This document shows positions 5,502 to 10,550 of a DNA stretch of 10,550 nt, piece after piece (within the stretch, counting starts at the first letter, position 1; each line of letters opens with the position of its first letter). The DNA comes from an uncultured Bacilli bacterium. Lineage in GTDB: Bacteria; Bacillota_I; Bacilli_A; RFN20; CAG-826. The stretch is taken from NCBI GenBank assembly GCA_905236085.1, contig CAJOOD010000075.1, positions 1 to 10,550 of the forward strand, given 5' to 3'. The translations under genes and the position numbers were made by a program. The notes below the pieces were generated by a model, which searched no databases, was not told where the DNA came from, and saw only the letters and a list, made by a program, of their open reading frames with translations.

Positions 5502-6767
5502 TTATTGGTTAAATTTTACTTTGATTATTTGATTAATATCTTCCCTTTTTCCTTTGAAGGAAAAACCTATATAATTTGATGAATGTCCATAACACATTTT
5601 TGTATTTTCATCATATGATTCAACTAATATGTCCATTTCTTTTTTGTTATTATCTAATAGAAATTGATTCCACAATGAATTGGATAATTTAATTAATTTT
5701 TGTGTTCTATCCTTCTTAATTTCACTTGATATTTGTCCTTTCATCTTCGCTGCTATTGTGCCCTCACGTGGCGAAAAAGGAAAAACATGAAGCATTGCAA
5801 AATTACATTTTTTAATAAATTCATACGTTTCATTGAATTCTTCTTCACTTTCTTGAGGGAACCCCACAATGACATCTGTAGTAATAGCGACATCAGGACA
5901 GGCCTCTTTAATTTTAGAAATCTTATTATAAAATTCTTCAGTATTATAATGCCTATTCATTCTTTTTAGAACGCTTGAGGATCCACTTTGCAAACATACA
6001 TGAATATGATGTGCTAGATTGTCTCTAGTTTTGAATAATTCTATCAATTTATCATCAATTTCTGCTTCATCGATTGATGATATCGTTATTCTTTTTAACC
6101 CTTCAATATCGGACAAAGCTTCCACTAAGTCAGAAAAAGTGTGATTGTTTAAATCTTTTCCATATCCTCCCACATGAATACCAGTAAGAACAATTTCTTT
6201 AAATCCATTATTCACTATTTCTTTAGCTTCTTTAATGATGGTATCAAAATCTCTAGAACGTGTCTTTCCTCTTAGATATGGTATTAGGCAATAAGTGCAA
6301 AAATTATTACATCCATCCTGTATTTTTAAATAAGACCTAACGTTTTCAGAAAAGGAAGTAATCGACATTTCTTCATAAGAGAATTTAAAGGGATTATCTT
6401 CTGTATAATCTCTTTTTATGTGGTCTATATAATATTGATCAATATATTTTGCTAATTCACTTCTATGATTGGTGCCTATAACAATATCAGCATTTAATTC
6501 ATTAATAACAAATTCATGCATCTTTTGGCTATAGCAACCCATCACACATAAAACAGAGTTAGGATGTTTTTTCCTTAGAGACCTAATATGTTGTCTAGAT
6601 TTTTGGTCCGCGGTTGCGGTTACAGAACAAGTATTAATAACAATAATATCTGGATTTATATTATCCTCTTTGTATCCTCTAGCTAAAAAAATGCTTCTTA
6701 GAGCACTATTTTCATAAGAATTAACTTTGCAACCTAAGCAATATAAAAAGAAAGTTCTATTTTCCAT
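5502..6767 (-). CDS. mtaB: tRNA N6-threonylcarbamoyladenosine (t6A37) methylthiotransferase MtaB
   Basis: This radical-SAM methylthiotransferase adds a methylthio group to t6A at position 37 of ANN-decoding tRNAs, making ms2t6A. The 421 residues have the standard three parts. The N-terminal UPF0004 domain has cluster cysteines C13 (LGCKVN), C47 (INTCSVT) and C78 (VMGCYSQ). The radical-SAM core has C153-x3-C157-x2-C160 (DGCNNFCTYCLIP). A C-terminal TRAM domain covers about 370-421. The NTCSVT.TAD.KSRQ segment is typical of MtaB (YqeV) rather than MiaB or RimO. In Bacillus, yqeV lies next to yqeU (rsmE); here a 261-residue unknown gene sits between them. The start overlaps the end of that gene by 11 nt. 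No clear terminator follows. Confidence 0.93.
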   Translation of the reverse strand: MENRTFFLYCLGCKVNSYENSALRSIFLARGYKEDNINPDIIVINTCSVTATADQKSRQHIRSLRKKHPNSVLCVMGCYSQKMHEFVINELNADIVIGTNHRSELAKYIDQYYIDHIKRDYTEDNPFKFSYEEMSITSFSENVRSYLKIQDGCNNFCTYCLIPYLRGKTRSRDFDTIIKEAKEIVNNGFKEIVLTGIHVGGYGKDLNNHTFSDLVEALSDIEGLKRITISSIDEAEIDDKLIELFKTRDNLAHHIHVCLQSGSSSVLKRMNRHYNTEEFYNKISKIKEACPDVAITTDVIVGFPQESEEEFNETYEFIKKCNFAMLHVFPFSPREGTIAAKMKGQISSEIKKDRTQKLIKLSNSLWNQFLLDNNKKEMDILVESYDENTKMCYGHSSNYIGFSFKGKREDINQIIKVKFNQ

Positions 6768-7542
6768 CTTTAAAATGCAATTCCTTTAAAATGGCATACA
6801 TTTTTCCAGAAATGAATTCATTTTTATATAACTCACCAATAAATTCATCTCTATTGTTTTCAAAATATTTTTGGGCTACAGGTCTTAATCTTTCTAACAT
6901 ATGATTTGTAGAAATTCTTTTCATGTATTTATCGAATAAGACTATTTTATTGTCTAATCTACCTTGATCGTTGATGATATAAATAGTATTGGTATCATAA
7001 TGGAAAAATGCGCCTTCAGTCTCACTACTTCCCACTTTAATCAATCTGGTAAAATACGAATCATATAATTCAAAGCCATAGACATCAAACATGTCGACGA
7101 CCGAATCATTAAAATTGTCAAATAGATTAGAATAGGGATATTCCATCATCTTTTCGGGAGTTTTTGTATAAACAAGATTAATAGATTGAGTAAAGATAGG
7201 GATATAAATCTTGTCTTTATCAAGACTGTAATAGGGCAAATCAACGCATCTTTCTTTTAATGCGGAGATAAATTTAACTCTATCTAATTTCTTATCATTG
7301 GATAAATAGGCATACAAGGATTTAATCTCTTCATCGATATATTCTTTATTTTGATAAGCTTGAATAACAATATTGGCTCGCATAATATCAAAATCAGAAT
7401 TTTCTTTATTTTTAAGAAAATCAAAACGATTAACTTTATTTAATATATCAGCGTGTCTAAGATAAAAAGAAAATTCTTGAGTTCTTTCAAATCCAGGTCT
7501 TCTTTTACGATTTTTTTCAAGTGTCTGATAAATAGTAGCCAT
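6757..7542 (-). CDS. protein of unknown function between rsmE and mtaB
   Basis: I do not recognise this 261-residue protein. It is soluble-looking, with no signal peptide or membrane segment. The N-terminal third (1-105) is charged and mostly helical, opening with a basic MATIYQTLEKNRKRRPG. A central block (about 106-200) is rich in aromatic and beta-like residues (DKIYIPIFTQSINLVY, GAFFHYDTNTIYIIND). A helical C-terminal part follows. Only one Cys is seen, and no nucleotide-binding or methyltransferase motif. It begins 1 nt after the rsmE stop and its end overlaps mtaB by 11 nt, so the three genes are surely co-transcribed and probably translationally coupled; no clear Shine-Dalgarno precedes it. 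Context suggests a link to translation or RNA modification, but that is inference. It ends in TAG, the only such stop among the intact genes. Confidence 0.85.
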   Translation of the reverse strand: MATIYQTLEKNRKRRPGFERTQEFSFYLRHADILNKVNRFDFLKNKENSDFDIMRANIVIQAYQNKEYIDEEIKSLYAYLSNDKKLDRVKFISALKERCVDLPYYSLDKDKIYIPIFTQSINLVYTKTPEKMMEYPYSNLFDNFNDSVVDMFDVYGFELYDSYFTRLIKVGSSETEGAFFHYDTNTIYIINDQGRLDNKIVLFDKYMKRISTNHMLERLRPVAQKYFENNRDEFIGELYKNEFISGKMYAILKELHFKDGK

Positions 7543-7543
7543 A

Positions 7544-8260
7544 TTATTTTTCTATTATTAGGTTTAATTGCGATAATGCACATACCACAGCGGTTTCGGT
7601 TCTTAAAATCCTTTTGCCTAAAGAAATATTAATAAACCCAAGTTTATTTAATATTAAAACTTCTTCTTCTGAAAATCCACCTTCTGAACCAATAAATATG
7701 CTTATTTTTTCATTTTCTTTTATTTTTTCATATAAATATGTGGGATTTGCATGGTTTTCTGATTCTTTTTCATACGCTAAAAAATTATGTTCGCCCATAT
7801 AATCTTTGATGTCAGCGATATCATATACCCCTATTACTTCCGGAATTATTAATCTATGAGATTGCTCTGCGGCAGATTTTGCTATTTCTTTAAATCTTTT
7901 CATTTTTCTAACGATATCTTTGCTATCGTACCTCACAACTGAATATTTTGAATTGCATAAAATAATTCTTGAAACTCCTAATTCGGTTGCTTTTTGAATG
8001 GCAAAATCAATTTTGTCTCCTTTCGACAAACAATAAAACAATGTCACTTCATTTTTTAATTCTGGATTTAAATCAATATCGTTTATCTTTCTAGCGTTAA
8101 AAGGGCTAAATGAAGTAATCTCATATATCGCGGCTTTTTTATTGATAACCAACTCAATTTTGTCTCCGACTTTGCTTCTCATTACCTTTTGCATATGAAA
8201 AAGGTCATCCTCATTAAGAATGATCTCGTTATTTGATATAGATGCAAAATATCTATTCAT
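7544..8260 (-). CDS. rsmE: 16S rRNA (uracil-1498-N3)-methyltransferase RsmE
   Basis: RsmE methylates N3 of U1498 in helix 44 of 16S rRNA using S-adenosylmethionine. The 238-residue length is normal. An N-terminal PUA-like RNA-binding part (about 1-68; HMQKVMRSKVGDKIEL) precedes a SPOUT methyltransferase domain. Family blocks visible are KGDKIDFAIQKATELGV (80-96), AAEQSHR (130-136), GSEGGFSEEE (191-200) and LGKRILRTETA (214-224). The last two form the knotted cofactor site; Ser192 replaces the usual Pro of GPEGG, a small change that should be tolerated. It starts 1 nt after the zinc-ribbon gene's stop and ends 1 nt before the unknown 261-residue gene. Confidence 0.95.
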   Translation of the reverse strand: MNRYFASISNNEIILNEDDLFHMQKVMRSKVGDKIELVINKKAAIYEITSFSPFNARKINDIDLNPELKNEVTLFYCLSKGDKIDFAIQKATELGVSRIILCNSKYSVVRYDSKDIVRKMKRFKEIAKSAAEQSHRLIIPEVIGVYDIADIKDYMGEHNFLAYEKESENHANPTYLYEKIKENEKISIFIGSEGGFSEEEVLILNKLGFINISLGKRILRTETAVVCALSQLNLIIEK

Positions 8261-8261
8261 T

Positions 8262-8705
8262 TTACCTCAAGAATTCCCCTCTTCCATCTTTCAAATCATG
8301 TTTTGACAAGAAATAGAAGCCAAGAATTATATTTAATATGTATAAAGTCCCAATAGAAATTAATAAAGATAGCAATAAAGATAGTTGAGCGAAAACAAAC
8401 AATGGCACAAATATTCCACCACCTACAAGAAGATTGGCTAGAAGCCAAATCATTCCAGTCATATAATATTTTAAATAATAAAATGGAGCTCCGGTGAAGC
8501 CGAGCAAAGCGGAATATAAGAAAGCCATCTTCCTACTTTTTGGTTTATAGGAACTTTTATTATCATCCTTGACAGCGGATATTTCAGCAGTAATCTCAAT
8601 CGTATCGCTGCTAACACCTTCTAATGGTTTTTTAAAACCACATACAGGACAAACATCTTTATCAAATCTTGTTAATCTTGAACCACAGTTTTTACAAATA
8701 GGCAT
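8262..8705 (-). CDS. zinc-ribbon protein with C-terminal membrane (TM2-like) domain
   Basis: This 147-residue protein begins with a compact zinc ribbon: C4-x2-C7 and C19-x2-C22 (CKNCG...CPVCG). A polar linker (about 28-58) follows, then hydrophobic segments at about 61-80, 83-106 and 108-133. ALLGFTGAPFYYLKYYMTGM resembles the small TM2 domain (LGxxGxHxFYLGxxxxG), though the His and one Gly are missing. Function is unknown; such proteins are membrane-bound with the ribbon in the cytoplasm. It is the first gene of the rsmE-mtaB operon. The ATG at 8705 is preceded by GAGGT 5 nt upstream, which supports the start. Confidence 0.85.
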   Translation of the reverse strand: MPICKNCGSRLTRFDKDVCPVCGFKKPLEGVSSDTIEITAEISAVKDDNKSSYKPKSRKMAFLYSALLGFTGAPFYYLKYYMTGMIWLLANLLVGGGIFVPLFVFAQLSLLLSLLISIGTLYILNIILGFYFLSKHDLKDGRGEFLR

Positions 8706-8723
8706 AACTTACCTCGCATAAAA

Positions 8724-8741
8724 AATATATCACAAAGTGAT
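8724..8741 (-). promoter_or_regulatory. extended -10 promoter with overlapping inverted repeat
   Basis: On the minus strand TGA-TATATT (8732-8724) forms an extended -10, placing the transcript start near 8717 and a leader of about 12 nt with GAGGT. A short inverted repeat, ATCAC-AAA-GTGAT (8729-8741), overlaps it and could be an operator. No convincing -35. Confidence 0.45.
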
Positions 8742-8787
8742 TAACGAAACGAATATAAAAATATTAAATCTTGTACACTGTCCAAAA

Positions 8788-8799
8788 TGTGTAAACACA
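8788..8799. promoter_or_regulatory. palindrome TGTGTAAACACA in divergent spacer
   Basis: A 5-bp inverted repeat with a 2-nt centre lies midway between the divergent operon and the DUF5655 gene, with a related half (TTGTACAC, 8771-8778) 10 nt away. It resembles a dyad operator; the binding protein is unknown. The rest of the 8706-8933 spacer shows only promoter elements. Confidence 0.35.
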
Positions 8800-8898
8800 A
8801 ATGATATATTCTATCTAGATGAGAATCGGTAGAAATGGAAATCTATTCCGACATCGAAAAAGTGAAAATAATTATGGATTTAATCATACGGATATTTG

Positions 8899-8904
8899 TA
8901 TAAT
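8899..8904 (+). promoter_or_regulatory. -10 element for the DUF5655 gene
   Basis: A perfect TATAAT lies 29 nt before the ATG at 8934, leaving room for a leader with the GAGGAG at 8921-8926. The -35 region is poor. Confidence 0.55.
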
Positions 8905-8933
8905 AATTCCATAAAGTATTGAGGAGTTTAGAA

Positions 8934-9803
8934 ATGCCAGAAATTAAATTATTTAGTTTAGAAGGCAATGTCGAAGAAATTAAAACCGTTCCTGTCGATG
9001 TTGACTTAGAATTACAAGGCTTAGTTGAAGACAACATGAAGAAATTCTTTGGTGTTACATTTGTGGCAAGCGATTACGATATCGGCCAAAGCACCATTTC
9101 TAGTGTCGGTCTTGATGAAAACCGTGTCCCTGTTGTTTTTGTTTACAACACTAAAGAAGAACAAAATTTATTATCCAAAGGTTTATTCCACATTGAACAA
9201 TTATTGGCGAACAAAGATCGCTTCTATACTTCAGTTTCTTCCAAATTAGGTAAGAAAGCATCTGATGTAATTGACTGGACAATGCCAAGAATTATTTGCA
9301 TCTCTTCTGGATATAGCAAATATGATAGATCAGCAGTTAATCAATTCGCTAGAAATATCTCGCTAATCCAATATGCAAAATATGGTAATGGTATTATCAC
9401 CTTTGAATTATTAGAATCTAATTCAACCAAACCATTAGAAGAACCAAGCAAAGTCAGAAATGGTTTCGCTGCGAATTTGAAAAAAGCTAACACCACAACT
9501 AAAGATTTCTATGAAAGATTATGTGAATACGTCAAATATTTTGATGAAGTTGTTACTGTTAACCGTTTAAGAACTTACATCGCTTTCAAGAAAATTAAAA
9601 ACTTTGGCGCTTTAAGAATTGAAGATAATAAAATTATCATTAACGTCAATCTTGATCCAACAGAATTTGCTGGACGTGAAGGATTTAAAGATGTCAGCTT
9701 TGCTACTCACTTCTCTACCGGACAATTACAATATACATTCTCCAATGAAGAAGGCTTAAAAGTTGCTAAACATTTATTATTAAGATCTTATAACGAAAAC
9801 TAA
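8934..9803 (+). CDS. DUF5655 protein with degenerate PD-(D/E)XK nuclease-like domain
   Basis: This 289-residue protein opens MPEIKLFSLEGN, as do proteins that join an N-terminal NucS/DUF91-like restriction-endonuclease fold to a C-terminal DUF5655 domain. From recall, the family's active-site stretch is GRIDTLGLDENxxPVIIEYK. Here the aligned residues (52-72) read QSTISSVGLDENRVPVVFVYN, so Asp becomes Ser56, Glu becomes Val70 and Lys becomes Asn72. The DWTMPRIICIS block (114-124) and SAVNQFARNISLIQYAKYG (133-151) are kept. DUF5655 spans about 185-285 (LRTYIAFKKIKNFGALRIED, FSTGQLQYTFSNEEGL). The ATG at 8934 is chosen over TTG 8919 because GAGGAG at 8921-8926 sits 7 nt before it. It is monocistronic, with its own promoter and terminator. 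Role unknown; probably nucleic-acid binding without cleavage. Confidence 0.85.
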   Translation: MPEIKLFSLEGNVEEIKTVPVDVDLELQGLVEDNMKKFFGVTFVASDYDIGQSTISSVGLDENRVPVVFVYNTKEEQNLLSKGLFHIEQLLANKDRFYTSVSSKLGKKASDVIDWTMPRIICISSGYSKYDRSAVNQFARNISLIQYAKYGNGIITFELLESNSTKPLEEPSKVRNGFAANLKKANTTTKDFYERLCEYVKYFDEVVTVNRLRTYIAFKKIKNFGALRIEDNKIIINVNLDPTEFAGREGFKDVSFATHFSTGQLQYTFSNEEGLKVAKHLLLRSYNEN

Positions 9804-9818
9804 TTGTATATCATTTAT

Positions 9819-9843
9819 AAAAGAGAGCTGCGTGCTCTCTTTT
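9819..9843. terminator. bidirectional terminator
   Basis: AAAAGAGAGC (9819-9828) pairs perfectly with GCTCTCTTTT (9834-9843) around a 5-nt loop TGCGT, followed by more Ts to 9846. The minus exit (TTTTATAAATG) also serves the converging flavodoxin gene. Confidence 0.92.
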
Positions 9844-9871
9844 TTTATACTTTTTTTAAAATGAATGTTAA

Positions 9872-10387
9872 CTATTTATTAACCCATTCTTTAACTACAT
9901 TATCAGATCTAGAGACTTCATAACCTCTAATTGATAGGCCTGGTTTTAGGATACAACCGCTATCTTTTAATAAGGACCTGAGTTCTAATTCTCCATAACC
10001 GAAGTCACCTTCTTCATTAGTGCAGAATGGTTTAATGATTTTTCCATTTAAGTCATAGCATTGCAAAAATGTCGAAATGATACGTGGGAAGGAACGAGAC
10101 CATATCGGAAAGCCAATATAAATAGTATCATAAGCATCTAATAGATGTTCTTTTAAATTAGAAATTAAAGGCAAATCATTATTTTCATGTTCTTTTTTGC
10201 TTCTTGCTTTACATGCATCATAAGCAAATGGATAATTTTCTTCAGGCAATATTTGGAATATGTCTCCGGAAACGGCCTTTTGAATTTTTTCCGCTAAAAT
10301 TTCTGTATTTCCTTTATTAAGAATTTTAATCTCTCCATTAGCCATATTTTCACCAGCTCGAGAGAAATAAACGATTATTGATGACAT
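9872..10387 (-). CDS. flavodoxin-family protein (Flavodoxin_4 type)
   Basis: This 171-residue cytoplasmic FMN-binding electron carrier or quinone-reductase-like protein has the flavodoxin fold. MSSIIVYFSRAGEN starts strand 1 and the phosphate loop, which here contains an insertion before KGNTEILAEKI (25-35), as in the Flavodoxin_4 subgroup. YDTIYIGFPIWSRSFPRIISTFL (86-108) is the second FMN loop. FCTNEEGDFGYGELELRSLL (121-140) is the third, and GLSIRGYEV...VVKEWV closes the domain. The frame is open upstream beyond ATG 10462. I place the start at 10387 because AGGAGGA (10400-10394) lies 6 nt before it and because the fold begins there. It converges on the DUF5655 gene, sharing a terminator. 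Confidence 0.92.
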   Translation of the reverse strand: MSSIIVYFSRAGENMANGEIKILNKGNTEILAEKIQKAVSGDIFQILPEENYPFAYDACKARSKKEHENNDLPLISNLKEHLLDAYDTIYIGFPIWSRSFPRIISTFLQCYDLNGKIIKPFCTNEEGDFGYGELELRSLLKDSGCILKPGLSIRGYEVSRSDNVVKEWVNK

Positions 10388-10393
10388 ATATAG

Positions 10394-10400
10394 TCCTCCT
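10394..10400 (-). promoter_or_regulatory. ribosome binding site that fixes the flavodoxin start
   Basis: AGGAGGA on the minus strand, 6 nt before ATG 10387, is among the strongest sites in the window. The in-frame ATG at 10462 has only a weak AGAAGAG upstream. A TATAAT at 10435-10430 could be a -10 giving a leader of about 36 nt, but no -35 is clear. Confidence 0.7.
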
Positions 10401-10458
10401 TCTATATTTATGATTTTATATAATGATTGATTATATTTCCACTTTTTAAATGATTTAC

Positions 10459-10550
10459 TCATTTTTCTCTTCTTTTGTCTTTTAACCTTAGTTTCTTCAG
10501 AAGAAAAAATAACAGCAAAAACATATTTTGATATATCAATAGATGGAGAA
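10459..10550 (-). CDS. partial CDS, C-terminal tail of a probable membrane protein
   Basis: A minus-strand frame enters from the window edge and ends at TGA 10461-10459. The 29 visible residues include a hydrophobic run (NMFLLLFFLL) followed by a basic tail (KKLRLKDKRREK). This is the usual look of a C-terminal membrane anchor, and also of the end of a sortase signal, though no LPXTG is visible. The frame in line with the flavodoxin is also open to the edge, so the choice of frame is uncertain. The protein cannot be identified from this much. Confidence 0.4.
   Translation of the reverse strand, partial: LHLLIYQNMFLLLFFLLKKLRLKDKRREK

Noticed and set aside
5733..5969. 78-codon plus-strand frame inside mtaB
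   Set aside because: Antisense shadow of conserved radical-SAM coding sequence.
7614..7802. 62-codon plus-strand frame inside rsmE
   Set aside because: Antisense shadow of the conserved SPOUT domain.
8819..8914. 31-codon plus-strand ORF in the divergent spacer
   Set aside because: No ribosome site, low-complexity product, and the -10 of the next gene lies inside it.
8919..8933. TTG at 8919 as an earlier start of the DUF5655 gene
   Set aside because: The TTG overlaps the GAGGAG ribosome site of ATG 8934, and homologues of this kind begin at the MPEIKLF-type methionine.
8843..9037. 64-codon minus-strand frame across the start of the DUF5655 gene
   Set aside because: It runs antisense to the real start, promoter and ribosome site, with no protein family resemblance.
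9049..9249. 66-codon plus-strand frame inside the DUF5655 gene
   Set aside because: Alternate-frame shadow with no ribosome site.
10388..10462. 25-residue N-terminal extension of the flavodoxin from ATG 10462
   Set aside because: It has only a weak ribosome site, its sequence does not belong to the flavodoxin fold, and a strong AGGAGGA sits just before ATG 10387.
1..10550. CRISPR arrays, tRNA or rRNA genes, phage or toxin-antitoxin cassettes
   Set aside because: I found no regularly spaced repeats, no cloverleaf with a T-loop GGTTCGAATCC-like box, no rRNA stretches and no matching protein pairs.

Overview
The window is about 30% G+C and reads as a low-GC Gram-positive (Bacillota/Mycoplasmatota-like) chromosome. 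Evidence: AGGAGG-type ribosome sites, a textbook TTGACA-N17-TATAAT promoter, U-tailed hairpin terminators between most units, and a gene set (zinc-ribbon L32, RsmE next to MtaB, a MepA-like MATE pump, DeoC) typical of Firmicutes and their wall-less relatives. Trp codons I checked are TGG and stops are nearly all TAA with one TAG, so nothing points to TGA recoding. I cannot assign a genus.

Left part (1-1990) is accessory and decayed. An uncharacterised six-helix membrane protein (264-836) sits after a gene-poor leader with inverted repeats and a possible IS200/IS605-type end remnant, and is closed by a bidirectional terminator. From about 1000 to 1990 there is no intact gene. On the minus strand lie the C-terminal end of an IS1182-type transposase (1017-1322), the C-terminal third of a carbamate kinase broken by an in-frame stop (1322-1531), and an unassigned piece with a GRPSY motif (1762-1902) that may be the N-terminal region of a similar transposase.

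Centre: a divergent pair, a LysR-family regulator (1991-2887, -) and a MATE efflux pump (2971-4401, +), share an 83-nt spacer. Neither start has a ribosome site and both have a -10 element 6-9 nt before the ATG, so both may be leaderless. Converging on the pump is deoC (4446-5096, -), preceded by rpmF (5156-5386, -), whose terminator loop holds a candidate -35 for deoC.

Right part: a tightly packed minus-strand operon runs zinc-ribbon/TM protein (8262-8705), rsmE (7544-8260), an unrecognised 261-residue protein (6757-7542), mtaB (5502-6767), with junctions of 1 nt, 1 nt and an 11-nt overlap. rsmE and mtaB modify 16S rRNA and tRNA, so the operon, with rpmF just downstream, has a translation theme. 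Divergent from it is a 289-residue DUF5655-type protein (8934-9803, +) whose nuclease-like domain seems to have lost its catalytic residues. The window ends with a flavodoxin (9872-10387, -) and the C-terminal tail of a further minus-strand gene cut by the window edge.

No complete new multi-gene system is evident. The best leads are the degenerate nuclease-like protein, the unknown gene inside the rsmE-mtaB operon, the unusual leaderless divergent pair, and the carbamate kinase/transposase graveyard.
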